Of a stretch of DNA of 64,000 nt, positions 25,441 to 34,204 are shown one piece after another. The first letter of the stretch is position 1. Each line of letters opens with the position of its first letter. Position numbers and translations under genes: made by a program. The notes below the pieces were generated by a model. That model saw only the letters and a program-made list of their open reading frames with translations, did not search any database and was not told where the DNA came from. Source of the DNA: an uncultured Prevotellaceae bacterium (GTDB lineage Bacteria; Bacteroidota; Bacteroidia; Bacteroidales; Bacteroidaceae); contig CACZDV010000022.1 of NCBI GenBank assembly GCA_902780025.1, positions 31,369 to 95,368 on the forward strand, in the 5' to 3' direction.

Positions 25441-26748
25441 ATGAGAAATACTAATGTTAAACCTGCCGAAGGGCGCCTGGGTATTATGGTCGTCGGTAAC
25501 GGTGCTGTAGCTACGACCTTCATGACAGGCGTACTGATGGCACGTCGAGGATTGGCAAAGCCTATCGGTGCAATGACACAATATGATAGAATCCGAGTCG
25601 GACGAGGCGATGAGAAGAAATACCTAAAATACAATGAGTTAGTTCCCTTAGCAAGTCTTGACGATATCGTATTTGGCTGTTGGGATGTCTACCCGCAGAA
25701 TGCTTACCAGAGTGCTATGTATGCTGAGGTCCTGAAAGCCAAGGATATAGAGCCTATTCGTGATGAACTGGAACAGATTGTGCCTATGAAAGCCGCTTTT
25801 GACCGTAACTATGCCAAACGGCTGAATGGCGAAAACGTGAAAGACTGCAAAACACGTTGGGAGATGGTCGAGGCTCTACGCGATGACATCCGCCGTTTCC
25901 GTGACGAAAAGAAGTGTTCGCGTATTGTGGTACTTTGGGCTGCCTCGACTGAGATATATGTCCCTGTCGATGAGAAGGTTCACTACCAGCTTAGTGACCT
26001 TGAGAAGGCCATGCGTACTGATGACCGTGAACATATTGCTCCCTCCATGTGCTATGCCTATGCCGCCCTCAGCGAGGGATGTCCCTTTATTATGGGTGCC
26101 CCCAATACAACGGTTGACATACCTGCAATATGGCAGTTGGCCGAACAGCAGCAGCTCCCTATAGCGGGTAAGGACTTCAAGACCGGCCAGACGCTGGTCA
26201 AGTCGGGCTTTGCACCTATCATCAGCACCCGGTGCTTGGGGCTTGACGGTTGGTTCTCGACCAATATCTTAGGAAATCGTGACGGCCTGGTACTCGACGA
26301 GCCTGCCAACTTCCGTACCAAGGAAGTCAGCAAATTGTCGACCTTGGAAACCATTCTGAAGCCTGATGATCAGCCAGATCTCTATACTGACTACTATCAT
26401 AAGGTACGTATCAATTATTACCCTCCTCGCAACGACAATAAGGAGTCGTGGGATAACATTGATATCTTTGGTTGGATGAACTACCCCATGCAGGTGAAAA
26501 TCAACTTCCTCTGTCGTGATTCCATCCTTGCTGCTCCCGTCTGTCTTGACCTCTGCCTGCTTAGTGATCTTGCCGCACGTGCCGGTCGGTGGGGAATCCA
26601 GCGTTGGCTTTCGTTCTTCCTTAAGTCACCCATGCATGATTATACAAAAGGTGAAGAGGCTGTCAACAACCTCTACCAACAGCACACGATGCTCAAGAAT
26701 GCTATCCGCGAGATGGGTGGATATGATGCCGACGAAGAGCTTGACTGA
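25441..26748 (+). CDS. Inositol-3-phosphate synthase (MIPS)
   Basis: NAD-dependent conversion of glucose-6-phosphate to myo-inositol-3-phosphate. 435 aa. The Rossmann loop is GNGAVATTFMTGV (residues 19-31). The family signatures GAPNTTVDIPA, AGKDFKTGQT and GNRDGLVL followed later by DSILAAPVCLDL are present, with the catalytic lysines in KDFKTGQT. It is the last gene of the operon; a strong terminator follows. Its presence with the transferase and phosphatase genes is the best evidence for inositol-lipid synthesis. Confidence 0.93.
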   Translation: MRNTNVKPAEGRLGIMVVGNGAVATTFMTGVLMARRGLAKPIGAMTQYDRIRVGRGDEKKYLKYNELVPLASLDDIVFGCWDVYPQNAYQSAMYAEVLKAKDIEPIRDELEQIVPMKAAFDRNYAKRLNGENVKDCKTRWEMVEALRDDIRRFRDEKKCSRIVVLWAASTEIYVPVDEKVHYQLSDLEKAMRTDDREHIAPSMCYAYAALSEGCPFIMGAPNTTVDIPAIWQLAEQQQLPIAGKDFKTGQTLVKSGFAPIISTRCLGLDGWFSTNILGNRDGLVLDEPANFRTKEVSKLSTLETILKPDDQPDLYTDYYHKVRINYYPPRNDNKESWDNIDIFGWMNYPMQVKINFLCRDSILAAPVCLDLCLLSDLAARAGRWGIQRWLSFFLKSPMHDYTKGEEAVNNLYQQHTMLKNAIREMGGYDADEELD

Positions 26749-26775
26749 CAAAGGTTTTGCATAATAAAAAAGAAA

Positions 26776-26811
26776 CCAGAAGTGTCATCACGACAGTTCT
26801 GGCTTTTTTTT
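26776..26811 (+). terminator. Rho-independent terminator after the inositol-lipid operon
   Basis: CCAGAAGTGTC, loop ATCAC, GACAGTTCTGG (one mismatch) followed by eight T. Confidence 0.88.
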
Positions 26812-26906
26812 CTAACTAACTTATTATCAACTATTCATTACTCATTCTGCGTGCAAAGTTAGGTATTTCCTCTGTAATGACGTGCCATAGTGCTTAAAAA
26901 AAAATA

Positions 26907-26920
26907 CGTAAACGTTTGCG
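26907..26920. promoter_or_regulatory. Likely LacI-type operator, CGTAAACGTTTGCG
   Basis: An inverted repeat with the perfect core AAACGTTT, typical of LacI/CcpA-family sites with a central CG. It overlaps the -33 element (TTTG 26915-26918) of the downstream lacI-family gene, so it probably mediates autorepression. Confidence 0.65.
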
Positions 26921-26946
26921 AGGTTCGGTTTTTTTTCTTATCTTTG
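26915..26946 (+). promoter_or_regulatory. Promoter of the LacI-family regulator, near-leaderless
   Basis: TTTG 26915-26918, 20 nt, TATCTTTG 26939-26946. The GTG start at 26951 is 4 nt after the box. Confidence 0.75.
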
Positions 26947-26950
26947 CACC

Positions 26951-27970
26951 GTGCCCAAACATAGGACGTCACTGAAAGACTTGGCACAGCAGCTTGGTGT
27001 CAGCATTGCTACAGTTAGCCGTGCCTTACACTCCTCGCCCGAAATTGGCTTGGAGATGCAAGAGCGTGTGAAGGAACTGGCCAAGAAACTGAACTACCGT
27101 CCTAATCCTTTTGCCCAGAGTCTGCGTAAGGAGGCTCCTCGTGTCATTGGCGTCGTGGTGCCAAATCTTGTTACCCATTATTATGCAGCCGTTCTCGACG
27201 GCATTGAGGATGAAGCCCGTAGGGCGGGCTATAGTGTCATCAGTGCCAACACTCATGAGGACTGTCTTGATGAGCAACGAGCTATCGACAACTTCATTGA
27301 CCTGCATGTCGTCGGCATTATTGCCTGTCTGGCACAGAGCACCACCGATTATGGCCATTTTGAGGAAATCAGCGAGATGGGCATCCCTTTGGTATTCTTT
27401 GGACGCACCTGTTTGCAGGAAAAGTTCTCGAGCGTGATGGCCAATGGTGATGAGGCAGCCCAGGAGGCTACCCAGCACCTCATAGATACTGGAAGCCGCC
27501 GAATTGCTTTCATTGGTGGTCCCAACCATCTTGATATGGTTCGCCGTCGTAAACACGGCTATCTGGAAGCATTGCGTGAGAACCGTATTCCCATAGAGCG
27601 CGAACTTGTTGTCTGCGACAATATCGACTTCGATGTAGCCTTGCGTAATACGGTTAGCCTGCTTCAGCGCCCCGACCGTCCAGATGCCATCCTTGCCTTC
27701 AACGATATTCTGCTGTTTGCTGCCTTCAACGCCATCAAGCAACAAGGATTACGTATTCCTGAGGATGTTGCCCTTATCGGATTTACAGACGATGCCCATG
27801 CCCGCTATACTACTCCTTGCCTGTCAGCCATTGAAGACCAGTCGCACAAGATGGGGCAGAAAGCCTGCCAACTACTGCTCTCTGCCATTGGTGGTGATAC
27901 GAAGGTGCGCAAGGAAATTGTTCCCCAGAAACTGGTCATTCGCGAGACATCGGCCAAGCATAAACAATAG
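26951..27970 (+). CDS. LacI family transcriptional regulator
   Basis: 339 aa. The N-terminal helix-turn-helix (TSLKDLAQQLGVSIATVSRALH, residues 6-27) is followed by the hinge helix (NPFAQSLRKE) and a periplasmic-binding-protein-like effector domain (RVIGVVVPNL onward, ending PQKLVIRETS). GTG start, chosen because it lies just after the -7 box and gives the usual N-terminus. Three bases separate its stop from the HTCS-like sensor gene, so they are co-transcribed. It probably controls the glycoside hydrolase genes downstream, responding to a sugar. Confidence 0.92.
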   Translation: MPKHRTSLKDLAQQLGVSIATVSRALHSSPEIGLEMQERVKELAKKLNYRPNPFAQSLRKEAPRVIGVVVPNLVTHYYAAVLDGIEDEARRAGYSVISANTHEDCLDEQRAIDNFIDLHVVGIIACLAQSTTDYGHFEEISEMGIPLVFFGRTCLQEKFSSVMANGDEAAQEATQHLIDTGSRRIAFIGGPNHLDMVRRRKHGYLEALRENRIPIERELVVCDNIDFDVALRNTVSLLQRPDRPDAILAFNDILLFAAFNAIKQQGLRIPEDVALIGFTDDAHARYTTPCLSAIEDQSHKMGQKACQLLLSAIGGDTKVRKEIVPQKLVIRETSAKHKQ

Positions 27971-27973
27971 CCT

Positions 27974-30900
27974 ATGATGAAGAAAATACTGCTGATACTA
28001 ACCATCATGCTGTTGCCGACAGTTCTGTCAGCAACCGTTCCCGATATGAAATTCCGCCGTCTGGATACACGCGACGGTCTTTCGAACTCGCAGGTGCTGA
28101 GTATCCTGCGCGACTCAAAGGGTGTCGTTTGGATAGGTACGCCGTACGGTTTGAACCGCTATGACGGTTACCGCGTCCGTACCTTTTATTCGGATACTCG
28201 CGACAGCACCTCACTGCGTTCTAACTATGTGGATGCCATCTTCGAGGCTTTCGACGGTAAGTTGTGGCTGAAGCAGGGCATGAGCTATTCCATCTTTGAC
28301 CCTATCACCGAGCGCTGCGACCGTCACCCAGAGCGGTGGCTTGAGAAACTGGGCATCAAGGGTGGTGTCGAGTTCATGCATATTGACAGTCTGGGTGATT
28401 TCTGGATTAAGTCCTACACGGACGGCTTCTACCACTACCGCCCCAAAACCAAGACTCTCAAGCGTTTCCCCTTTGGTTATGGCGAGCAGGAGTTCATGCC
28501 AGATTTTGGTGTGTCGTCCATCATTGAATTCGACAAGAAGACCGTTGCCCTGTCATCAAACAATGGCGACATCATCTTTTTCGACCGCGAACACGACGTC
28601 ATCAGCCGTAAGCTGGACTATCTGCCCAAAAACAAGCTGACCAGTAATCAAGAGTGTAAGTTGCGTACTGATCATGACGGTAACCTCTGGGTCATCACGG
28701 TGACCAGAGTATATATGTGGAACCCGAAGACCAACCAGTGGCTCCTTTCGGCGCAGGACGCGGTCAGGAGCATTGGCGTCAGCGAGGTGCCTGAGGAGAT
28801 GGCTGTGTGGGACGTCGTCGTTGACGGCGATCATCGCCTATGGATAGCTACCGACCACGGTGGTCTTTTCATTATTGACCTTACCGACAAGTCGATGCGC
28901 CAGTTCCTGACCAGCAAGTATGACGAGTCGACCATCAGCGACAATACCCTGCGCGTCATCTACAAAGACCAATTGGGACGTATGTGGGTAGGCAGCTACA
29001 TGAACGGCTTGAACCTATATGCCGGCAATACCTCAGGATTCCGCAACCGCGAACTGGGTGTCATCAATACCATCTGCTACGACCGTCAGGGCTACACCTG
29101 GCTGGGTACCAACGATGTGGGTATCATCCGCTACGACAGCCGTACCGGTGAGCAGGTCCCCTACAACAAGGCGAACAGCGGCATCGGCTCTAACGTCATG
29201 GTGGGCTCGCTGGCTGCCAGTGACGGCTCCGTCTGGTTCGGCACCTACGAGGGTGGTCTCATCCATATCAAGAATGGTCAGGTGACCAATTATCGTGCTA
29301 CAGGCGACACCCTCGGACTGGTCAACAACAACGTGTGGACGATCTGCGAAGACCAATGGGGCAACATCTGGATAGGCACCTTGGGCGGCGGCGTTCAGCG
29401 CATTGACAAGCGGACGGGCAAAATGCGTACCTTCCGCATCAGCAACTCCAATCTGCCCAGTGACTATATTACGACCATCACCCGCACCAAGAAAGGCTGG
29501 TTGATGGTGTCCCACTCGAAGTTTTATTCGCTGATTAACCCCAAGACGTTCCGCATCGTTAATCGCGACATTACCAAGAACCAGAATAATATCGACATTA
29601 ACGAGACGTCGATACTTACTCTTGAGGACAGTCGCGGACTGGCCTGGCAGGGATCAACCTCGGGAGCCACCGTCTGGGATCCCAAGACCAATGAGGTCTA
29701 CTTGCTCGATATGCGCTCGGGACTGCTCGGCTCTACGGTTAACGGCATTGTCGAGGATGCTGACCACACCATGTGGCTCGTCACCGACCATGGCATCTCG
29801 AACGTCATCCTCCAGCGTCAGGACAATGGCCGCTACACGTTCATCGTCCGCAGCTACAACAGCCGTGACGGATTGCAGAACGGCCCCTACAACCAGCGCT
29901 CTACGTGCTACACGTCGAGGGGTATGTTGCTCGTTGGCGGTCAGGGTGGTCTCGACGTCTTGAATCCCGGAGGTATCGGCAAGGATCGCGTCAAGGAGGA
30001 GCCCTTGTTCAGCGGCCTGCAGCTGTTCGACGAGGATGTCGTCATCGGCGCAGAGGCGGCCAACGGGCGCGTCGTGCTCAAGGAGAATATCAACGAGTGC
30101 CGGCAGTTGACGCTACGCTATAACGACCAGTTCACCATCCTGCTGGCCAGTTCCAGTGGCGAGATTCACAACCGCTCGCGGTTCCTCTATAAGCTGGAGG
30201 GATTCAACGACAACTGGGTGAAGACCTCGGAGGCGAACCCCAGCATCAGCTACATGTCGCTGCCCTCAGGCTCCTACACCCTCTGTGTCCGTATGTTGAA
30301 CGACGACGGCACGATGGGCGACGTCGAGGCACGGCTTGATATTACCATCCGTCCGCCGTTCTACAGTTCTTGGTGGGCTATCCTGCTTTACATCATTCTG
30401 GCTGGCTGCGCTGGCTATCTGTGGTATCAGCGCATACTCCGCCGCCATGCGGAGCGCGTAGAGTTGGAACGACAGCTTCGTGACTATGAGCGGCAGCAGA
30501 TTATGAGCACGATGCGGGCAGAGATGGCAGTCAAGCAGTCTGAAGCCCAGCCTGCAGCCAAGCAGAAGATGCCATTCTTACCCGTCACCGACGAGATAGT
30601 GGGCTTCGTCAAGCGGTATGTCGAGTCGTTCAAGGCTGCTGATAACAAACCGTTCAGGCTGTCGTTCCAGTCATCGCTGAACCGCCTGACCATGCAGTAC
30701 GACCCCGATTTGGTCAAGCGTATGCTGGATATCCTGATGACCAATGCCGTGAAGTTTGCACCTGCCGGAAGCCGTGTGAAGGTCAATATGGCCGAGGTCG
30801 ACAGAATGTGCGAAATCCGGATTGCCGACCGCGGACTGGGTATCCCCGAGGAGTCGCGTGCCAACTTGTTCGACCCCAACGTCGAGTCGGTGGTCGAGTT

Positions 30901-31054
30901 CGACGTCGTGGCGCGCATCGTCAACCTGCACGGCGGTACGGTTCGTGCCGAGGACAATCCTGAGGGTGGTACCATCGTCATTGTTCGGCTGCCTATCGAG
31001 ATGAAGGTGAACGACGACATCCCTGTGGAAGATGCCGTATTAATGGACGACTAA
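27974..31054 (+). CDS. HTCS-like sensor lacking phospho-acceptor, receiver and DNA-binding domains
   Basis: 1026 aa. Signal peptide (LLILTIMLLPTVLSA), two seven-bladed propeller domains made of WIGT/WVGS-type repeats (residues 25-690), a Y_Y_Y domain (about 700-790), one membrane helix (WWAILLYIILAGCAGYLWY), then a HATPase-like domain ending the protein. No H-E-x-R-T motif follows the helix. The ATPase keeps an N box (ILMTNAVKFA) and DRGLGIP, but the GxGLGL lid box is replaced by EFDVVARIV. Ordinary HTCS proteins are about 1300-1400 aa and end in REC and AraC domains. It may sense glycan fragments and signal another way. Confidence 0.85.
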   Translation: MMKKILLILTIMLLPTVLSATVPDMKFRRLDTRDGLSNSQVLSILRDSKGVVWIGTPYGLNRYDGYRVRTFYSDTRDSTSLRSNYVDAIFEAFDGKLWLKQGMSYSIFDPITERCDRHPERWLEKLGIKGGVEFMHIDSLGDFWIKSYTDGFYHYRPKTKTLKRFPFGYGEQEFMPDFGVSSIIEFDKKTVALSSNNGDIIFFDREHDVISRKLDYLPKNKLTSNQECKLRTDHDGNLWVITVTRVYMWNPKTNQWLLSAQDAVRSIGVSEVPEEMAVWDVVVDGDHRLWIATDHGGLFIIDLTDKSMRQFLTSKYDESTISDNTLRVIYKDQLGRMWVGSYMNGLNLYAGNTSGFRNRELGVINTICYDRQGYTWLGTNDVGIIRYDSRTGEQVPYNKANSGIGSNVMVGSLAASDGSVWFGTYEGGLIHIKNGQVTNYRATGDTLGLVNNNVWTICEDQWGNIWIGTLGGGVQRIDKRTGKMRTFRISNSNLPSDYITTITRTKKGWLMVSHSKFYSLINPKTFRIVNRDITKNQNNIDINETSILTLEDSRGLAWQGSTSGATVWDPKTNEVYLLDMRSGLLGSTVNGIVEDADHTMWLVTDHGISNVILQRQDNGRYTFIVRSYNSRDGLQNGPYNQRSTCYTSRGMLLVGGQGGLDVLNPGGIGKDRVKEEPLFSGLQLFDEDVVIGAEAANGRVVLKENINECRQLTLRYNDQFTILLASSSGEIHNRSRFLYKLEGFNDNWVKTSEANPSISYMSLPSGSYTLCVRMLNDDGTMGDVEARLDITIRPPFYSSWWAILLYIILAGCAGYLWYQRILRRHAERVELERQLRDYERQQIMSTMRAEMAVKQSEAQPAAKQKMPFLPVTDEIVGFVKRYVESFKAADNKPFRLSFQSSLNRLTMQYDPDLVKRMLDILMTNAVKFAPAGSRVKVNMAEVDRMCEIRIADRGLGIPEESRANLFDPNVESVVEFDVVARIVNLHGGTVRAEDNPEGGTIVIVRLPIEMKVNDDIPVEDAVLMDD

Positions 31055-31072
31055 AACGAAAAACCTAAAATT

Positions 31073-34000
31073 ATGATGATACAGAGTAAGTCCTTAGTGT
31101 CTTTATGCCTGTTGTGTATGGCCCTGACAGCTCAGGCCGCCGACGTGAAGCAGCAGGGAAATACCGTGACCATCCGTCCTGACGGCGGACAGGCCAAAGT
31201 GATCCGACTGGAAGTAATCAACGACAATATCATCCGCGTCCGTGCAACCAGCAAGGATGAACTGCCCGTGAAACCTGCGAGCCTCATGATTGTGCCGCAG
31301 AAGGCACCCGCCAAGGGCAGCTACACCATCGAGGAGTCCAGCGAAGCCGTATGTGTGATGGCCAAGAACGTGCGCGCCGTGGTCAGCAAGGCTAAGGGTG
31401 AAGTTTGGTTCTACGATGGCGAGGGCAACGTGCGGCTCTTGAAAGAAACGGAGAACGGCGACGGCAAGCAGTTCTGGGACTATACAGTGCCTGAACGCGA
31501 GTTGGGCATCAAGGGCGGTGTGCAGCCTACGGAAGAGCAGAAGCACGGCCTATCGTGGCAGATGACATTCGACTCGCCTGACGACGAGGCCTTCTACGGC
31601 CTAGGCCAGCATCAGTCGGAGGAGTTCAATATGAAGGGAAAGAACGAGGACCTCTTCCAGTACAATACGAAGGTGTCGATACCCTTTGTGCTCTCCACCA
31701 AGGGCTACGGCATCCTGTGGGACGCCTACTCCTATTGCCGCTTCGGCAATCCTCACGACTACCTGCAGCTGAACCGCGCCTTCAAGCTCTACGACAAGCA
31801 GGGTCGGCCCGGCCACCTGACGGGCACCTACGTCGATGCCCAGGGTAAGAAGCTGGTGCGCGACGAGGACTCCATCTATTATGAATATGGTACGCCCGCG
31901 AAGTCGGAGATTGCCAACCGTACGGACAACGGCGGCATCAAGAACCTGCCGCAGGGCTTCAACCTGGCTGGCGCCAACGTCGTGTACGAAGGTTACATAG
32001 AGCCTGAAGCCAAGCCCTTTACACCTCCCACTGGAGTGAAATCTGATGATGTGGAGTGGGCTCCAACCCCTTACCAGTTCATTCTCTATTATGCAGGTTA
32101 TATCAAGGTTTACATTGATGGCAAGGAAGTGGTGGCTGAGCGCTGGCGCACGGCGTGGAACCCCAATGCATATAAGTTTAATGTGTCCCTGCGGCCAGGC
32201 AAACGTGCACACCTGCGCATAGAGTGGCAACCTGACGGCGGCGAGTCGTACTGTGGCCTGCGCGTGGCAGAACCCCGTACTTATCATGACCGCAATGCGC
32301 TGTCCATCTGGTGCGAGATGGCGAAGGACATGGACTACTACTTCATTGCCGGCGAGAACCTCGATCAGGTCATCTCGGGCTACCGTACGCTGACGGGCCG
32401 CGCCTCGCTCTACCCGAAGTGGGCGCTCGGCTTCTGGCAGAGCCGTGAGCGCTATAAGACGCAGGACGAGATTGTATCGACCTTAGGCGAGTTCCGCCGT
32501 CGGCAGATACCCATCGACAACATCGTGCAGGACTGGAACTACTGGCCCGAGGACCAGTGGGGCAGCCATGAGTTCGAGGCTTCGCGCTATCCTAATCCGC
32601 AGCAGATGCTCGACGACGTCCACCAGATGCACGGTCGCTTCATGATTAGCGTATGGCCCAAGTTCTACGTCAATACCGACAACTACAAGGAGCTCGACGC
32701 CAAGGGCTGGATGTACAACCAGTCGCCCACCGACGACATTCACGACTGGGTAGGCCCCGGCTACAAGAACGGCTTCTACGATGCCTACGACCCCGAGGCC
32801 CGCAAGATGTTCTGGCGGCAGATGGACGAAAAACTCTATACCGGGTTAAGTAGACAAGTAGACAAGTTGACAAGTGGACAAGTTGGTGGAAATAACTCGT
32901 CAACTCGTCAACTCGTCAACTCGTCAACCAACAAAACTTTAATCGATGCTTGGTGGATGGACGCCTCGGAGCCCAATGTCCGCGACTGTACGCCGATGTG
33001 GTACCGCAAGGCCCTCTGCGGCCCCACGGCCCTCGGCACCTCTACCGAATACTTCAATGCCTACTCGACAGTCAACGCCGATGCCATCTATAATGGTCAG
33101 CGCAGCGTGTGGAAGGGCAAGAAGAACGAACCCAGAGTATTTCTTTTGACCCGCAGCGGCTTCGCCGGCGAACAGCGCTACTCAACGGCCACGTGGAGCG
33201 GCGACATCGGCACCCGCTGGGAGGACATGCGGGCTCAGATGACCGCCGGACTCAACTACTCCATGTCGGGCATTCCCTTCTGGGGCATGGATCAGGGCGG
33301 CTTCTGTGTGGAGAAGCGCTTTGAGCAGGCCCAGCGCCTCTACGACCAGACCAAGCAAGAGAACGAGGACCTGCGCGAGTGGCGTGAGCTGCAGACACGC
33401 TGGAACCAGTTCGGTGCCTTCATCCCCCTCTTCCGCAGTCATGGCCAGTGGCCGCTGCGCGAGATTTGGAACATCGCCCCCGAGGATCATCCCGCCTACA
33501 AGTCGTTCGTCTATTACGACCGCCTGCGCTATCACCTCATGCCCTACCTCTACTCCTTAGCCGGTTGGGCCCACTTCCGTGACTACACCCTGATGCGCGC
33601 CTTGGTGATGGACTTCGGCGGCGACCGCGAAGTCGAAAACATCGGCAATCAGTGGATGTTAGGCCCCTCCCTCATGGCCTGCCCCGTGGGCTACTACAAG
33701 GCCCGCAACCGCTCGGTCTATTTCCCCAAAGCCTGCGGCTGGTACGACCTCTATACAGGCGAACAAATAATGGAGAAAGAACTCGTCAACTCGTCAACTC
33801 GTCAACTCATCGTCAATGCTCCCTACGAGCGCATTCCCGTCTTCGTCCGCGAGGGTGCCATCATCCCCTTCGGCCCTGCCATGCAATGGAGCGACGAGAA
33901 GCCCGCCAACCTCATCAACCTCTACGTCTATGCCGGACAGAACGGTGAGTTCCAGCTTTACGAGGACGAGGGTACCAACTACAATTACGAGCGCGGACAG

Positions 34001-34204
34001 TATGCCACCATCGACATCACCTACAACGACGCCTCGCGTACCTTGCGCATCGGCCAGCGCCGAGGCTCGTTCCCCGGCATGCTTAAACAACGTCGCTTCA
34101 ACGTTGTCCTCATCACCCCCGATGCTCCGAAGCCGCTGAACCTCGACAACCCCGAGGGCAAGATGGTGGACTACAACGGCAAGCCCGTCACCGTCACCCT
34201 CTGA
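31073..34204 (+). CDS. GH31 alpha-xylosidase/alpha-glucosidase with PA14 insert and repeat-array insertions
   Basis: 1043 aa, exported (signal peptide 1-22). N-terminal GH31 beta-sandwich, a PA14 domain (about residues 290-410, YQFILYYAGYIKVYIDG), then the barrel. The nucleophile is Asp in WWMDASEPN and the likely acid/base Asp in WSGDIGTRWEDM. PA14-containing GH31 enzymes of this layout are xyloglucan-active alpha-xylosidases in Bacteroides. Around 34 residues encoded by two four-unit octamer arrays are inserted between LYTG and DAWWMD, just before the nucleophile strand. A third array encodes ELVNSSTRQL in the C-terminal sandwich. Both inserts are likely surface loops. Confidence 0.9.
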   Translation: MMIQSKSLVSLCLLCMALTAQAADVKQQGNTVTIRPDGGQAKVIRLEVINDNIIRVRATSKDELPVKPASLMIVPQKAPAKGSYTIEESSEAVCVMAKNVRAVVSKAKGEVWFYDGEGNVRLLKETENGDGKQFWDYTVPERELGIKGGVQPTEEQKHGLSWQMTFDSPDDEAFYGLGQHQSEEFNMKGKNEDLFQYNTKVSIPFVLSTKGYGILWDAYSYCRFGNPHDYLQLNRAFKLYDKQGRPGHLTGTYVDAQGKKLVRDEDSIYYEYGTPAKSEIANRTDNGGIKNLPQGFNLAGANVVYEGYIEPEAKPFTPPTGVKSDDVEWAPTPYQFILYYAGYIKVYIDGKEVVAERWRTAWNPNAYKFNVSLRPGKRAHLRIEWQPDGGESYCGLRVAEPRTYHDRNALSIWCEMAKDMDYYFIAGENLDQVISGYRTLTGRASLYPKWALGFWQSRERYKTQDEIVSTLGEFRRRQIPIDNIVQDWNYWPEDQWGSHEFEASRYPNPQQMLDDVHQMHGRFMISVWPKFYVNTDNYKELDAKGWMYNQSPTDDIHDWVGPGYKNGFYDAYDPEARKMFWRQMDEKLYTGLSRQVDKLTSGQVGGNNSSTRQLVNSSTNKTLIDAWWMDASEPNVRDCTPMWYRKALCGPTALGTSTEYFNAYSTVNADAIYNGQRSVWKGKKNEPRVFLLTRSGFAGEQRYSTATWSGDIGTRWEDMRAQMTAGLNYSMSGIPFWGMDQGGFCVEKRFEQAQRLYDQTKQENEDLREWRELQTRWNQFGAFIPLFRSHGQWPLREIWNIAPEDHPAYKSFVYYDRLRYHLMPYLYSLAGWAHFRDYTLMRALVMDFGGDREVENIGNQWMLGPSLMACPVGYYKARNRSVYFPKACGWYDLYTGEQIMEKELVNSSTRQLIVNAPYERIPVFVREGAIIPFGPAMQWSDEKPANLINLYVYAGQNGEFQLYEDEGTNYNYERGQYATIDITYNDASRTLRIGQRRGSFPGMLKQRRFNVVLITPDAPKPLNLDNPEGKMVDYNGKPVTVTL
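32848..32879. repeat. Four-unit octamer array AAGTNGAC in GH31
   Basis: AAGTAGAC, AAGTAGAC, AAGTTGAC, AAGTGGAC: exactly 32 nt. It is complementary in type to the next array (GAGTTGAC on the other strand), so the pair could form a long imperfect hairpin. Confidence 0.85.
32894..32925. repeat. Perfect four-unit octamer array AACTCGTC in GH31
   Basis: Four exact copies of AACTCGTC, 32 nt, 14 nt after the previous array. It encodes NSSTRQLVNSST. Confidence 0.88.
33780..33811. repeat. Four-unit octamer array AACTCGTC, second site in GH31
   Basis: AACTCGTC three times, then AACTCATC: 32 nt. It is the same unit as at 32894 but 0.85 kb further on in the same gene. Confidence 0.88.

Noticed and set aside
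32848-32925. CRISPR-like array in the GH31 gene
   Set aside because: Units are 8 nt and directly adjacent, with no spacers, and they are translated in frame; no cas genes nearby.
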